This document shows positions 27,184 through 36,970 of a stretch of 64,000 nt of DNA, one piece after another. A model generated the notes under the pieces. That model saw nothing but the letters and a program-made list of their open reading frames with translations, was not told the DNA's origin and did not search any database. Source of the DNA: Bradyrhizobium sp. SZCCT0148. Its GTDB lineage: Bacteria; Pseudomonadota; Alphaproteobacteria; Rhizobiales; Xanthobacteraceae. The position numbers and the translations under genes are program-made. The stretch is taken from NCBI RefSeq assembly GCF_018129985.1, contig NZ_JAFCKT010000004.1:186001-250000 (forward strand), written 5' to 3'. The first letter of the stretch is position 1; each line of letters starts with the position of its first letter.

Positions 27184-29313
27184 TCAGAGCAGCCCTGCCC
27201 CGCGTGCCCATTTGTACTTGGCGCCGAGCACTTCGACCGGCAGCTCGGTCGAATAGGCGTAGGCCGGGATGCCGTTCTGGTAGAGATATTCGGCGGCTTC
27301 CTCGACCTCGACGTCGCCCGCGAGCGAGGCGACGATCGGCTTCACGAAGCCCTTGGCCTCCATCTCCTTCTTCACCTCGACCATGTTGCGGGCAAACACC
27401 ATCGGCGGCGTGACGATGGTGTGCCAATAGCCGAGGATCAGCGAATGGATGCGCTCGTCGGAGAGGCCGAGCTTCACCGTGTTGACGTAGGTGATCGGCG
27501 GCTCGCCGCCGGTGATATCCACAGGATTTCCGGCCGCGCCAAACGGCGGGATGAACTTGCGGAAGGCCGCGTCCAGATCCGCGGGCATCGACATCAACGA
27601 CAGGCCGTTGTCGACGCAGGAGTCCGACAGCAGCACGCCGGAACCGCCGGCACCGGTGATGATCAGCACATTCTCGCCCTTCGGCGTCGGCAGCACCGGC
27701 ACGCCACGGGCGAATTCGAGCAACTGACGCAAGGACCGGGCCCGGATCACGCCGGACTGCGCCAGCACGTCCTCGTAGATCTTGTCGTTGCCGGCGAGCG
27801 CTCCGGTGTGCGACGAGGCCGCCTTGGCGCCGGCCGAGGTACGCCCGGCCTTGAGCACGATGACGGGCTTCTTCTTGGAGACGCGCTTTGCGGCCTCCGC
27901 AAAGGCACGGCCGTCCTTGAGGTCTTCACAGTGCTGCGCGATCAGGTTGGTGTTGGGGTCCTGCTCGAAGAAGGCGAGCAGATCGTCCTCGTCGATATCG
28001 GACTTGTTGCCGAGGCCGACGATCGCGGACACGCCCATCTTGGCTGAGCGCGAAAAGCCGATGATGGCCATGCCAATGCCGCCCGACTGCGACGACAGCG
28101 CCGCGTGGCCCTTGACGTCGTAGGCCGTGCAGAAGGTCGCGCAGAGATTGGCCGGCGTATAGTAGAAGCCGTAGATGTTCGGCCCCATCAGGCGGACATT
28201 GTACTTCTGACCGATCTCGACGATCTCGGCCTGCAATTCCGGCGCGCCGGCCTCCGCGAAGCCCGACGGGATCAGCACCGCGCCAGGGATCTTCTTCTCG
28301 CCGCATTCGACGAGCGCGCCGGCAACGAACTTCGCGGGGATCGCGAACACCGCCGTGTCGATCACACCTGGCACGTCCTTGACGCTCTTGTAGGCCTTGT
28401 AGCCGAGGATCTCGGCCGCCTTGGGATGGATCGGATAAATGTCGCCCTTGTAGCCGCCGTTGATGAGGTTCTTCATCACGGAGTTGCCGATCTTGCCGTC
28501 CTCGGCCGAAGCGCCGACCACAGCCACCGCCTTAGGCTGCATGATGCGGTTCATGGCAGCGACGATCTCGTCGGTCGGACGCGGCTTCGGCTTCGGCACA
28601 TAGGCGAAGTCGACGACAATGCGCACGTCGGCGGCGGTTGCGCCCTTCGCCGTCGCGAACACCGGGTTGAGGTCGAGCTCGACGATTTCAGGGAAGTCGG
28701 TAACGAGTTGCGAGACCTTGACGATGACGTCAGCAAGCGCGTTGCGGTTGACCGCCTCGCCGCCGCGGACGCCCTTGAGGATCTCGTGCGCCTGGATACC
28801 GTCGAGCATCGAAAGCGCGTCTTCCCTGGTCGCGGGCGCCAGGCGGAAGGTGATGTCCTTCAGCACTTCAACCAGCACGCCGCCGAGGCCGAAGGCGACC
28901 AGCTTGCCGAACGAGCCGTCGGTGATCGAGCCGACGATCACTTCCGTGCCGCCGGCCAGCATCTGCTGCACCTGGACGCCGTCGATCTTGGCGTCGGCCT
29001 TGTACTTCCTGGCGTTGGACAGAATGGTCTCGTAAGCCTTCTCGGCGTCTTCGGCGGTCTTGAGGCCGACGATGACGCCGCCGGCTTCGGTCTTGTGGAG
29101 AATGTCCGGCGAGACGATCTTCATCACCACCGGGAAGCCCATCGAGGAAGCCATCTTGCCGGCCTCACCGGCCGACTTCGCCACGCCCTCCTTCGGAACC
29201 GGAATGCCGTAGGCGTCGCAGACCAGCTTGCCTTCCGGGGCCGTCAGGCTGGTGCGGTTGTCCGCCTTGACCTGGTCAAGCACCTTGCGGACGGCATCTT
29301 TGGAATTGGACAT
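27184..29313 (-). CDS. NDP-forming acyl-CoA ligase, fused subunits in beta-alpha order; candidate oxalyl-CoA synthetase
   Basis: A 709-residue acetate-CoA ligase (ADP-forming)/succinyl-CoA-synthetase-type enzyme. The N-terminal 230 residues are an ATP-grasp domain (YGIPVPKEGVAKSAGEAGKMASSMGFPVVMKIVSPDILHKTEAGGVIVGL). From about 255 comes the CoA-binding Rossmann domain (MQPKAVAVVGASAEDGKIGNSVMKNLINGG) and then the succinyl-CoA-ligase-like domain with the phosphohistidine loop ASSHTGALAGND (about residue 500). Many relatives have the alpha-like part first; here ATP-grasp is first. It is divergent from the GntR gene, shares its double operator region, and sits beside oxc and frc. I therefore infer that it activates oxalate (or formate) to its CoA thioester, which would allow entry without CoA transfer. 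Succinate or acetate are alternatives. Confidence 0.85.
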   Translation of the reverse strand: MSNSKDAVRKVLDQVKADNRTSLTAPEGKLVCDAYGIPVPKEGVAKSAGEAGKMASSMGFPVVMKIVSPDILHKTEAGGVIVGLKTAEDAEKAYETILSNARKYKADAKIDGVQVQQMLAGGTEVIVGSITDGSFGKLVAFGLGGVLVEVLKDITFRLAPATREDALSMLDGIQAHEILKGVRGGEAVNRNALADVIVKVSQLVTDFPEIVELDLNPVFATAKGATAADVRIVVDFAYVPKPKPRPTDEIVAAMNRIMQPKAVAVVGASAEDGKIGNSVMKNLINGGYKGDIYPIHPKAAEILGYKAYKSVKDVPGVIDTAVFAIPAKFVAGALVECGEKKIPGAVLIPSGFAEAGAPELQAEIVEIGQKYNVRLMGPNIYGFYYTPANLCATFCTAYDVKGHAALSSQSGGIGMAIIGFSRSAKMGVSAIVGLGNKSDIDEDDLLAFFEQDPNTNLIAQHCEDLKDGRAFAEAAKRVSKKKPVIVLKAGRTSAGAKAASSHTGALAGNDKIYEDVLAQSGVIRARSLRQLLEFARGVPVLPTPKGENVLIITGAGGSGVLLSDSCVDNGLSLMSMPADLDAAFRKFIPPFGAAGNPVDITGGEPPITYVNTVKLGLSDERIHSLILGYWHTIVTPPMVFARNMVEVKKEMEAKGFVKPIVASLAGDVEVEEAAEYLYQNGIPAYAYSTELPVEVLGAKYKWARGAGLL

Positions 29314-29472
29314 GTGGCTTCTCCCTTGACCTCAGTTTCGTTCTTTTCAAAGCGCGCGCGTCGATAGCGGCTCCGTGATGCTTGCCATGCGCCGCGCTCT
29401 GTTCCATGTCGCGGACGGAGCGGCATAAAGCGCAACAAGACTCCGCCGCCTTGGATCAAAAATGGCTGGCGA

Positions 29473-29489
29473 TGGCATTTGGTATGCCA
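29473..29489. promoter_or_regulatory. Oxalate-regulon operator site A (ligase side)
   Basis: Perfect palindrome TGGCAT-TTGGT-ATGCCA. On the reverse strand a TTGACA -35 element (29500-29505) precedes it, so the site overlaps the spacer of the promoter for the acyl-CoA ligase gene. Fits repression by the GntR protein encoded next door. Confidence 0.8.
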
Positions 29490-29553
29490 GAAGCCAACTT
29501 GTCAAGCCGCGACGCTTATTAGAATACTGCAAAAAATCGCCAGCTTGACATTC

Positions 29554-29570
29554 TGGCATTTGGTATGCCA
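29554..29570. promoter_or_regulatory. Oxalate-regulon operator site B (GntR side)
   Basis: Second copy of the identical 17-mer TGGCATTTGGTATGCCA, 81 bases from site A. A consensus TTGACA -35 element (29545-29550) lies three bases upstream, so the site overlaps the promoter of the GntR gene, probably for autoregulation. Confidence 0.82.
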
Positions 29571-29626
29571 AAAACCTTCCCGTTAATAATCCTGTAAAAG
29601 ACGACTCCCACTGGAGGAGATTCGTC

Positions 29627-30355
29627 GTGTCACTGCGGAAACCAACCAAGGCGTTGCCGAACATGGCCGAGGCAGATATCGCAATCGTTCGTATTGCCCC
29701 GGAGTCGAGCTTCAAGAACAAGGCGTATGACGCCTTGAAGGAAGCCATCCTCAAGATGGACATCTATTCGACGCCCGAGCCGGTGATGCTGGACGAGCGC
29801 GCGCTGTCCGAACGCCTGGGTGTCAGCCGCACCCCGATCCGCGAAGCCATCGCGATGCTCGAGCAGGACGGTTTCGTGAAGACGGTTCCGCGACGCGGCA
29901 TCATGGTGGTGCGCCGAACCAAGAGCGAGATCGTCGACATGATTCGCGCCTGGGCGGCGCTGGAGAGCATGGCCGCGCGCCTCATCACCACCACCGCGCG
30001 CAAGAAGGACATCACGGCGCTGCGCGACTACTTCAAGGATTTCGGCAAGGACCGCCTGCCCGAGGATCACGTCGAGGAATATTCGCGTGCCAACATCGCC
30101 TTCCACCAGGCGCTGATCTCCCTGTCGGAATCGCCGGTGCTGGTCGACCTCACCAACGACCTCCTGCTGCACGTGCGCGGCTATCGCCAGCTGACCATCG
30201 GACGCAAGGACCGCACCGCGACTTCGCTGCCCGAACATATGGGCATGATCGAAGCGCTGGAGGCGCGCGACACCGAGCTCGCCGAAAAGCGCGCCCGCGA
30301 TCACACCCTCGGCCTTGCCGCTTACGTCGAAGCGCACGGCCAGGAACTCTTCTAG
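29627..30355 (+). CDS. GntR family regulator, FadR/FCD subfamily; probable oxalate regulon regulator
   Basis: A 242-residue regulator from the GTG at 29627, which has a strong Shine-Dalgarno (GGAGGAG seven bases before); an ATG at 29663 is an alternative. The winged helix is [66 protein letters not shown] (about residues 26-95). The all-helical FCD domain follows, with the metal/ligand histidines in [28 protein letters not shown] and RARDHTLG. It is divergent from the acyl-CoA ligase, 61 bases upstream of oxc, and has two copies of the 17-base operator in front. FCD proteins commonly sense small carboxylates, so oxalate, oxalyl-CoA or formyl-CoA is a plausible ligand (inference). Confidence 0.92.
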   Translation: MSLRKPTKALPNMAEADIAIVRIAPESSFKNKAYDALKEAILKMDIYSTPEPVMLDERALSERLGVSRTPIREAIAMLEQDGFVKTVPRRGIMVVRRTKSEIVDMIRAWAALESMAARLITTTARKKDITALRDYFKDFGKDRLPEDHVEEYSRANIAFHQALISLSESPVLVDLTNDLLLHVRGYRQLTIGRKDRTATSLPEHMGMIEALEARDTELAEKRARDHTLGLAAYVEAHGQELF

Positions 30356-30416
30356 CAACGTTCACCAGAAGGGCGAACAACTCGCCCCAGTATTGAGACC
30401 AGGGAGACAAAGGCCC

Positions 30417-32150
30417 ATGCTGAACACCGCGACCAAGTCCGAAGCACCGGGCACCGAGCAGGAACTGACGGATGGCTTTCATCTCGTCATCGACGCGCTC
30501 AAACTGAACGGCATCACCACCATCTACAATGTGCCGGGCATCCCGATCACGGACTTGGGCCGCATGGCGCAGGCAGCCGGCATTCGCATGATCTCTTTCC
30601 GTCACGAGCAGAACGCCGGTTATGCGGCGGGCATCGCCGGCTATCTCACCAAGAAGCCCGGCATCTGCCTCACCGTCTCCGCGCCCGGCTTCCTCAATGG
30701 TCTCACCGCGCTCGCCCACGCCACCACCAACTGTTATCCGATGATCCTGATCTCCGGCTCGTCCGAGCGCGAGATCGTCGACCTCCAGCAAGGCGACTAC
30801 GAGGAAATGGACCAGCTCGCGATTGCCAAGCCGCTGTGCAAGGCGGCCTATCGCGTGCTGCACGCCCAGGACATCGGCATCGGTCTCGCCCGCGCGATCC
30901 GCGCTGCGGTCTCGGGCCGTCCGGGCGGCGTCTATCTCGACCTGCCGGCCAAGCTGTTCGGCCAGGTGATGGACGCCGATGCCGGCCGGAAATCGCTGGT
31001 CAAGGTGATCGACGCAGCACCTGCGCAGATCCCCTCGCCGGCTTCGATCAAGCGCGCGCTCGACGTGCTCAAGGGTGCCAAGCGCCCGCTCATCATCCTC
31101 GGCAAGGGCGCGGCCTACGCCCAGGCCGACGAGGAGATCAAGACCTTCGTCGAGAAGAGCGGCATCCCCTTCCTGCCGATGAGCATGGCCAAGGGCCTCC
31201 TCTCCGACACCCATCCGCAATGCGCAGGCGCTGCCCGCTCGACGGTGCTGAAAGAGTCCGACGTCGTGCTGCTGATCGGCGCACGGCTGAACTGGCTGCT
31301 CTCGCACGGCAAGGGCAAGAACTGGGGCGAAGCGCCCAAGAAGTTCATCCAGGTCGACATCGAGCCGCGCGAAATGGACTCCAACGTCGAGATCGCCGCC
31401 CCCGTGGTCGGCGACATCGGATCGGTCGTGTCCGCGTTCAACCAGGCCATGGCTTCGGGCTGGACCGCCCCGCCCGCCGAATGGACCAAGGCGATTTCGT
31501 CCAAGCGCGAAGAGAACGTCGCCAAGATGGCGCCGAAGCTCATGAACAACAAATCACCGATGGACTATCACGGCGCGCTCGGGGTCTTGAAGAATGTCAT
31601 CAAGGATCATCCCGAGGCGATCCTCGTCAACGAGGGCGCCAACACGCTCGACCTCGCCCGTGGCGTGATCGACATGTACCGGCCGCGCAAACGTCTCGAC
31701 GTCGGCACCTGGGGCGTGATGGGCATCGGCATGGGCCAGGCGATCGCCGCAGCGCTCGAGACCGGTCACCCCGTGCTCGCGGTCGAAGGCGACTCGGCGT
31801 TCGGCTTCTCCGGCATGGAGGTCGAGACCATCTGCCGCTACAACCTTCCGATCTGCGTCGTCATCTTCAACAACGACGGCATCTATCGCGGCACCGACGT
31901 CAACGGCGCCAATTCCGACCCCGCGACGACGGTGTTCGTCAAGGGCGCGCGCTACGACAAGATGATGGAAGCCTTCGGCGGCGTCGGCGTCAACGCCACC
32001 TCGCCCGACGAACTCAAGCGCGCCGTCAACGAGGCCATGAAGTCCGGCAAGCCGACACTCATCAACGCGGTGATTGATCCGGCCGCCGGCTCGGAAAGCG
32101 GCCGCATCGGCAACCTCAATCCGCAGAGCGTTCTGCAGAAGAAGAAGTAA
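30417..32150 (+). CDS. oxc: Oxalyl-CoA decarboxylase
   Basis: A 577-residue TPP enzyme that converts oxalyl-CoA to formyl-CoA and CO2. It starts at ATG 30417 after GGGAGACAAAG. The catalytic glutamate is Glu64 in [19 protein letters not shown]. The TPP/Mg motif is [29 protein letters not shown]. The Oxc signatures [49 protein letters not shown] and [18 protein letters not shown] are complete, and the length fits (568 in Oxalobacter). It follows the GntR gene in the same direction and is followed by frc 149 bases later. Confidence 0.98.
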   Translation: MLNTATKSEAPGTEQELTDGFHLVIDALKLNGITTIYNVPGIPITDLGRMAQAAGIRMISFRHEQNAGYAAGIAGYLTKKPGICLTVSAPGFLNGLTALAHATTNCYPMILISGSSEREIVDLQQGDYEEMDQLAIAKPLCKAAYRVLHAQDIGIGLARAIRAAVSGRPGGVYLDLPAKLFGQVMDADAGRKSLVKVIDAAPAQIPSPASIKRALDVLKGAKRPLIILGKGAAYAQADEEIKTFVEKSGIPFLPMSMAKGLLSDTHPQCAGAARSTVLKESDVVLLIGARLNWLLSHGKGKNWGEAPKKFIQVDIEPREMDSNVEIAAPVVGDIGSVVSAFNQAMASGWTAPPAEWTKAISSKREENVAKMAPKLMNNKSPMDYHGALGVLKNVIKDHPEAILVNEGANTLDLARGVIDMYRPRKRLDVGTWGVMGIGMGQAIAAALETGHPVLAVEGDSAFGFSGMEVETICRYNLPICVVIFNNDGIYRGTDVNGANSDPATTVFVKGARYDKMMEAFGGVGVNATSPDELKRAVNEAMKSGKPTLINAVIDPAAGSESGRIGNLNPQSVLQKKK

Positions 32151-32157
32151 GGCCCGG

Positions 32158-32271
32158 GTCATTCCCCGCGAAGGCGGGGAATCCAGTCATCGCCGGACCA
32201 CATTGGTAGCGAGCACTGAGCCCCAACTGAAACGACAGCGAATTTGGATGCCTGCCTTCGCGGGCATGACG
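32158..32271. repeat. Inverted-repeat intergenic element between oxc and frc
   Basis: The gap 32151-32299 is almost filled by an element bounded by imperfect inverted repeats: left GTCATTCCCCGCGAAGGCGG continuing GGAATCCAG, right TGGATGCCTGCCTTCGCGGG continuing CATGAC. This is a dispersed Bradyrhizobium-type palindromic element, from memory. It could form a large hairpin that changes the oxc:frc transcript ratio or stability. Confidence 0.75.
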
Positions 32272-32299
32272 AAAACAAAGTGGTAACAGGAGCAACAGC

Positions 32300-33577
32300 A
32301 TGACCAAAGCGCTCACGGGCGTTCGCATTCTCGACTTCACCCACGTCCAGTCCGGACCGACCTGCACGCAGCTGCTCGCCTGGTTCGGCGCCGACGTGAT
32401 CAAGGTGGAACGTCCGGGCGTGGGTGACATCACCCGCGGCCAGCTGCAGGATATCCCGAACGTGGACAGCCTGTATTTCACCATGCTCAACCACAACAAG
32501 CGTTCGATCACGCTCGACACCAAGAACCCCAAGGGCAAGGAAGTTCTCACCGAGCTCATCAAGAAGTGCGACGTGCTGGTGGAAAACTTCGGCCCCGGCG
32601 TACTCGACCGCATGGGCTTCCCCTGGGAGAAGATCCAGCAGATCAACCCGAAGATGATCGTCGCCTCGATCAAGGGTTTTGGCCCGGGACCGTACGAAGA
32701 CTGCAAGGTCTATGAGAACGTCGCGCAGTGCACCGGCGGCGCCGCCTCCACCACCGGCTTCCGGGACGGCCTTCCGCTCGTCACCGGCGCGCAGATCGGC
32801 GATTCCGGCACCGGCCTGCATCTGGCGCTCGGGATCGTCACCGCGCTCTATCAGCGCACGCATTCGGGCAAGGGCCAGCGCGTCACCGCCGCCATGCAGG
32901 ACGGTGTGCTCAACCTCGCCCGCGTCAAGCTGCGTGACCAGCAGCGCCTCGCCCACGGCCCGCTCAAGGAATACAGCCAGTTCGGCGAAGGCATTCCGTT
33001 CGGCGATGCCGTGCCGCGCGCCGGCAACGATTCCGGCGGTGGCCAGCCCGGCCGCATCCTGAAGTGCAAGGGCTGGGAAACCGACCCCAACGCCTACATC
33101 TATTTCATCACCCAGGCCCCGGTCTGGGAGAAGATCTGCGACGTGATCGGCGAGCCCAACTGGAAGACCGATCCCAACTACGCCAAGCCGGCGGCGCGCC
33201 TGCCGCGCCTCAACGAGATCTTCGCCCGCATCGAGCAGTGGACGATGACCAAGACCAAGTTCGAGGCGATGGAAATCCTCAACAAGGACGACATTCCCTG
33301 CGGTCCGATTTTGTCGATGAAGGAACTCGCCGAGGACCAATCGCTGCGCGCGACCGGCACCGTGGTCGAGGTCGACCACCCGACCCGCGGCAAGTACCTC
33401 TCGGTCGGCAACCCGATCAAGCTGTCGGATTCACCGAGCGACGTGGAGCGCTCGCCGCTGCTCGGCGAGCACACCGACGAAATCCTGCGCTCGGTGCTCG
33501 GCTTCAGCGACCATCAGGTCGCCGACATCCACAAGTCCGGCGCGCTCGACCCGCCGCAGAAGCAGGCCGCTGAGTAA
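32300..33577 (+). CDS. frc: Formyl-CoA:oxalate CoA-transferase
   Basis: A 425-residue CaiB/BaiF class III CoA-transferase. It exchanges CoA between formyl-CoA and oxalate, giving formate and oxalyl-CoA to prime the next Oxc cycle. The catalytic aspartate is Asp168 ([15 protein letters not shown]), matching Asp169 of the Oxalobacter enzyme. The glycine loop that closes the active site is present ([11 protein letters not shown]), as is the N-terminal [27 protein letters not shown]. The length is close to the family norm of 428. A ribosome-binding site (ACAGGAGCAAC) lies before the ATG. A strong terminator follows at 33601. Confidence 0.98.
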   Translation: MTKALTGVRILDFTHVQSGPTCTQLLAWFGADVIKVERPGVGDITRGQLQDIPNVDSLYFTMLNHNKRSITLDTKNPKGKEVLTELIKKCDVLVENFGPGVLDRMGFPWEKIQQINPKMIVASIKGFGPGPYEDCKVYENVAQCTGGAASTTGFRDGLPLVTGAQIGDSGTGLHLALGIVTALYQRTHSGKGQRVTAAMQDGVLNLARVKLRDQQRLAHGPLKEYSQFGEGIPFGDAVPRAGNDSGGGQPGRILKCKGWETDPNAYIYFITQAPVWEKICDVIGEPNWKTDPNYAKPAARLPRLNEIFARIEQWTMTKTKFEAMEILNKDDIPCGPILSMKELAEDQSLRATGTVVEVDHPTRGKYLSVGNPIKLSDSPSDVERSPLLGEHTDEILRSVLGFSDHQVADIHKSGALDPPQKQAAE

Positions 33578-33600
33578 GCGGACAGTAACAGCAAGCGACG

Positions 33601-33630
33601 AAGGCCGCCGGTTTCGGCGGCCTTTTGTTT
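33601..33630 (+). terminator. Rho-independent terminator after frc
   Basis: Ten-base perfect stem AAGGCCGCCG / CGGCGGCCTT with a four-base loop and TTGTTT after it. Confidence 0.92.
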
Positions 33631-33876
33631 GGGGCAGATGGAACCGAGCGCGGCCAGAGCCGTTAATGCTTCGACCTGAATGTTCGCCAAGTGGGAAAGG
33701 TGCGGCCCCGGCGAGTTGACAAACCTCGCACCTGCCCCGCCAACACTGAAGAACGATCCACACTCCTTCTGACGGTGACTGGTCAGTCCATATCAGCTTA
33801 TAAGCTGGAGGCGTCGTCTCAGGCGCTAGCGGTCCATGTCCATCGATCCATGCCCATTGATCGACGCGAGGTTGAA

Positions 33877-34059
33877 ATGCCGAAAGACCAATCCTCTGAT
33901 CGGGCCAAGCGCGAAGCAGACAAGGCATTCAAGCCTGTCACGACGCAGAAGCCGATGAATGATTATGCGAAGGACCAGCACTCTCAAAGTGAGAATCGCG
34001 AGCGGCTCAAAGCCGAGAGATTGGCGCGCGAGGCAGAGTCGAAGGAGCTCCCCAAATAG
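33877..34059 (+). CDS. Small hydrophilic protein, 60 residues
   Basis: MPKDQSSDRAKREADKAFKP... is very rich in Lys, Arg, Glu, Asp and Gln with a C-terminal helix QSENRERLKAERLAREAESKELPK. No membrane segment or cysteine. The ATG at 33877 follows GAGG; the frame is open back to 33691, but that part reads like non-coding sequence. It resembles small, highly charged stress-type proteins common in Bradyrhizobium; I do not recognise a family. Bases 33631-33876 hold nothing else I can support. Confidence 0.55.
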   Translation: MPKDQSSDRAKREADKAFKPVTTQKPMNDYAKDQHSQSENRERLKAERLAREAESKELPK

Positions 34060-34127
34060 GGAAGCGCCCTGTCGCTGATGACGGTCTGACATCCGGCTGA
34101 CTGAAAGCTGCCGATATCCTTTTCGAC

Positions 34128-34352
34128 CTACAGCATCGAGAGAACGACGATGCCGTCCTCGAACTCCCCGGATGCCAGCCGGGTCCGCGCGATCCGCTCG
34201 AACTCGGTGCGGTGCTTCTGCAGATAGCTGAAAGCCTGTTTCTGCGTTTGATACGTCGTCGCGAGCCGGCACATCTGTCGGCCGGCACCAAGCGCGAGGA
34301 AAAAGGTGATCGTGCCACCAGCGTCCGACTTGGCTCTACGCACGACCAGCAC
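34128..34352 (-). CDS. Small hypothetical protein, 74 residues
   Basis: GTG start at 34352 (V/MLVVRRAKSDAGGTITFFLALGAGRQMCRLATTYQTQKQAFSYLQKHRTEFERIARTRLASGEFEDGIVVLSML). The pattern, two strands then helices with alternating charge, looks like a real folded protein, and the third-position GC is high. No strong ribosome-binding site was seen. Function unknown. Confidence 0.55.
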   Translation of the reverse strand: MLVVRRAKSDAGGTITFFLALGAGRQMCRLATTYQTQKQAFSYLQKHRTEFERIARTRLASGEFEDGIVVLSML

Positions 34353-34409
34353 TCTCTAGCATGTGACCGGTCCCCTCCAGAGTTTCGTCAGGAGCGCTGC
34401 TGAAGTCGA

Positions 34410-34652
34410 CTATTGCGGCGGCTTCTTCTTGCGCTTCGTCGGGGTCGGTGCCGGCAACGATGCGCGAAGGGTCGCTTCGGCCGCTTCCTTGGCTTCGCGC
34501 AATTCCCGAAGCCGCGCCATGTTCTTGCGAACGTCGACCGCCTGCTTTCCGGCATCCGCCATCGCCCGCGCTCCTTCTTCAGCCGCCAGGCGCTGACGGT
34601 TGGAACGCGCGATACCCTCAGGTGACGGTTCGGCCGATTTCTTGGCGCTCAT
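34410..34652 (-). CDS. Small hypothetical basic protein, 80 residues
   Basis: MSAKKSAEPSPEGIARSNRQRLAAEEGARAMADAGKQAVDVRKNMARLRELREAKEAAEATLRAS and a KRKKKPPQ tail. The centre is a single long helix with coiled-coil character, and both ends are basic. GAAGG precedes the ATG at 34652. The function is unknown; possibly a nucleic-acid-associated protein judging only from charge. Confidence 0.6.
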   Translation of the reverse strand: MSAKKSAEPSPEGIARSNRQRLAAEEGARAMADAGKQAVDVRKNMARLRELREAKEAAEATLRASLPAPTPTKRKKKPPQ

Positions 34653-34674
34653 CCTTCGCCCTGCTCCACAACAG

Positions 34675-34708
34675 ACAAAACCCGCTCAATCCTTACGATC
34701 GAGCGGGC
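34675..34708 (-). terminator. Rho-independent terminator of the cold-shock gene
   Basis: On the reverse strand GCCCGCTC, a 13-base loop, GAGCGGG and TTTTG, located 44 bases after the cold-shock gene stop. Confidence 0.7.
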
Positions 34709-34751
34709 AGCGTCACCGTTTCAGTACATCCGTGAAACGGCACCAGAGAGC

Positions 34752-34961
34752 TCAAGCCAGCGAGAGGTTCTCAGCGCTGACTTTGCCCCGCATCTTGTCG
34801 GTCTTGGCCTCGAAGTTGACCTTTTGGCCCTCAGCGAGACCCGCAAGACCAGCACGCTCGACAGCGCTGATGTGAACGAACACATCGTTGCCGCCGTCGT
34901 CGGGCTGAATGAATCCAAAGCCTTTCTGGCCGTTGAACCACTTCACGGTACCTGTCGTCAT
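34752..34961 (-). CDS. Cold-shock domain protein (CspA family)
   Basis: A 69-residue single-domain RNA/DNA-binding protein. It starts [38 protein letters not shown] with intact RNP1 (KGFGFI) and RNP2 (VFVHIS) motifs, and ends [26 protein letters not shown]. It probably acts as an RNA chaperone. GGAGAAG lies before the ATG at 34961; the longer frame (34988) lacks support. The gap 34962-35223 upstream may hold its long leader; it contains no convincing gene. Confidence 0.95.
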   Translation of the reverse strand: MTTGTVKWFNGQKGFGFIQPDDGGNDVFVHISAVERAGLAGLAEGQKVNFEAKTDKMRGKVSAENLSLA

Positions 34962-35223
34962 TTTCTTCTCCAAAGCGCACAAGCGCAAAAGCCCACGTGA
35001 CGTTCACGCAGAACCAATTCAACTCGTCGATGTCTCTGGAAAAGGAGCCCGCGGGCGCATTCAACAAGGCACAGCGGCTGAACGAACAGATTCACGGTAT
35101 ACCTCACCATCACCATTTGCAAGGCTTCGCCAAGCTTATTTGCACCAGGGACTGGCGGGACGGTCTCAGGTTGGGGTAACGACCCGAGTCCGCTCCTGGC
35201 GAAACGCTCAGTGATCAAGCTGC

Positions 35224-36189
35224 TCACGGAAGAATGTCACGACCGCCGTTGAACTCGCGGTGAAACCCCGCTCTGTCGAACCCCGCCGGCACATCCGTGC
35301 AGATGCGCGGGACGGCCGCCGCGAGTTCAGGAGAACACGGAGCGAGAAACGCAAAGTGGCCAGCCGGCACGACATGAATCTCCGGCTTGCCGGGCAAGCC
35401 TTCGGCAACGCGCTCGGTTCCTGAACCGTCGCCGACACCGGGGCCGCCGAACTGCGACCGCCAAAACTGGAAAGGCACCTTGACCACTGCGAGGTTCTCC
35501 CGCGTCAGGAGGCCCGGCGCGGGATCAATGATCACGGCCGCGCGGATACGCGCATCGTGGATCGGCTCTGGCGGCGTCACACCATTGTGCAACTCAGCGC
35601 AGGCGCCGGTGGTCTCCTTGCAGAGGCCCGCGATCCGCGCAAAATCCGGCCTGATCCCCATCAGCACGAAGCCGGTAGCACCGCCCAGCGAGAAGCCGGC
35701 GAAGCCAACTTTGGCGGGATCGATCACTGCACGATCCTTCCACTCCTTCAGCATGAAATCGAGCAGGCGCACGATATCTGCCGGGCGCGATTGCCACACG
35801 GACAAGGTGTTGCGCCGCGAGGAGTCGTTGGCGGTGTCACCGGGATGATTGATGGCGGCGACGACGAAGCCGGCATCGGCCAGTGCCCCGGCGGTATCGT
35901 GCTGCTGGCCGAAGAACCCACCCCTACCGTGCGAGTAGATCACGAGCGGCAGCCTCGCACCCATGACGGGGCAATCCTTCACGCCTTTCAAATCGAAATC
36001 GGCGCCGACTGAAAGATTGCCCAGCGCCACATGCGTCGGCTCGGCCGCGCATGGATACCAGATCGCGCCTGACAGCGCCGGATCGGATTGGAGCAGTTGA
36101 ATGCCCGCAGCCTTGGCAGACGAAGCAAGACAGCAGAGAATGGTGGCAAAAGTCCAAAATGCCCTGCGCAACGGAGCCCTCTCTTTCAC
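35224..36189 (-). CDS. Secreted alpha/beta hydrolase, dienelactone hydrolase/PAF-acetylhydrolase-like
   Basis: A 321-residue protein from the GTG at 36189 (VKERAPLRRAFWTFATILCCLASSAKA, a plausible signal peptide). The core has PLVIYSHGRGGFFGQQHDTAGALADAGFVVAAINHPGDT, the oxyanion region, and the nucleophile serine in VGFAGFSLGGATG (GxSxG). The catalytic acid is probably in IIDPAPG, and His near PAGHFAFLAPCSP. It likely hydrolyses an ester in the periplasm. The frame is open upstream to 36429 but that part is not hydrolase-like. Function beyond the fold is unknown. Confidence 0.85.
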   Translation of the reverse strand: MKERAPLRRAFWTFATILCCLASSAKAAGIQLLQSDPALSGAIWYPCAAEPTHVALGNLSVGADFDLKGVKDCPVMGARLPLVIYSHGRGGFFGQQHDTAGALADAGFVVAAINHPGDTANDSSRRNTLSVWQSRPADIVRLLDFMLKEWKDRAVIDPAKVGFAGFSLGGATGFVLMGIRPDFARIAGLCKETTGACAELHNGVTPPEPIHDARIRAAVIIDPAPGLLTRENLAVVKVPFQFWRSQFGGPGVGDGSGTERVAEGLPGKPEIHVVPAGHFAFLAPCSPELAAAVPRICTDVPAGFDRAGFHREFNGGRDILP

Positions 36190-36280
36190 GCCGGAATTGA
36201 ACGAGGAACGGCAGCGGAATTGTGGCTCTTGTTGATGGGCTGAATGCTGGGGCTGATCTTGCAGCCGGAATGAGGTCACG

Positions 36281-36970
36281 ATGTCACTATTGGGCAAGGC
36301 TGCCGTCGCAATGTGGTGGAGTATCCGTCCCGACCAGCGCGCGGAGTTCGGCGACTGGCACTCGCATGAGCACTTTCCGGAGCGGATGAGCATTTTAGGC
36401 TTCCGGCGCGGCTCGCGCTGGACCAGCACGACGGACGCGGAAGGCTTCTTCGTGCTCTACGAACTCGAAAAGTACGAGGTCCTCACCTCGACTGGATATC
36501 TCGACCGGCTAAACGCGCCGACGCCATGGTCGACCAAGATGATGCCGCATCATCTCGGCATGGTCCGCAGCCAGTGCCGGGTGGCGGCGAGCTTCGGCGG
36601 CGGCGTTGCGAGCTCGCTCGCGACCATCAGGTTGTCACCGGAAGCCGGACGGGATGCGGAGTTGCAGTCGCGCCTTTCGGAAACGCTCGGCGCATTGGCG
36701 CAGCAGCCTGGGCTGACAGGCGGCCATCTCCTCCTCACCGACACGCCTCGCACGAGCGCGCCCACGACGGAGCAGCAGATCCGCGGCAAGGACGGCGCCG
36801 CCGACTGGATTGTGCTGCTGTCGGGTTACGATGCGGATGTGGTCGAGAACATGACCGCCGGTCAGTTCTCGCCGTCATCACTTCGCGCAGCCGGCGCTCG
36901 CGAGGATATCCTGGTTGGCCGCTTCAGGCTGTCATTCACGATGACGCCGCAGGATGTCGCGGCCAGCTAG
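36281..36970 (+). CDS. Hypothetical protein, EthD/dimeric alpha-beta-barrel-like
   Basis: A 229-residue cytoplasmic protein. MWWSIRPDQRAEFGDWHSHEHFPERMSILGFRRGSRW, with the HxHEHxPER stretch, resembles proteins with a duplicated ferredoxin-like alpha/beta barrel, and the second half (DAELQSRLSETLGALAQQPGLTGGHLLLTDTP) could be a repeat of the same fold. It is divergent from the hydrolase by 91 bases. I do not recognise a function. Confidence 0.75.
   Translation: MSLLGKAAVAMWWSIRPDQRAEFGDWHSHEHFPERMSILGFRRGSRWTSTTDAEGFFVLYELEKYEVLTSTGYLDRLNAPTPWSTKMMPHHLGMVRSQCRVAASFGGGVASSLATIRLSPEAGRDAELQSRLSETLGALAQQPGLTGGHLLLTDTPRTSAPTTEQQIRGKDGAADWIVLLSGYDADVVENMTAGQFSPSSLRAAGAREDILVGRFRLSFTMTPQDVAAS

Noticed and set aside
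34997..35179. 60-codon forward frame upstream of the cold-shock gene
   Set aside because: No ribosome-binding site or recognisable composition, and the region more likely contains the cold-shock mRNA leader on the other strand.
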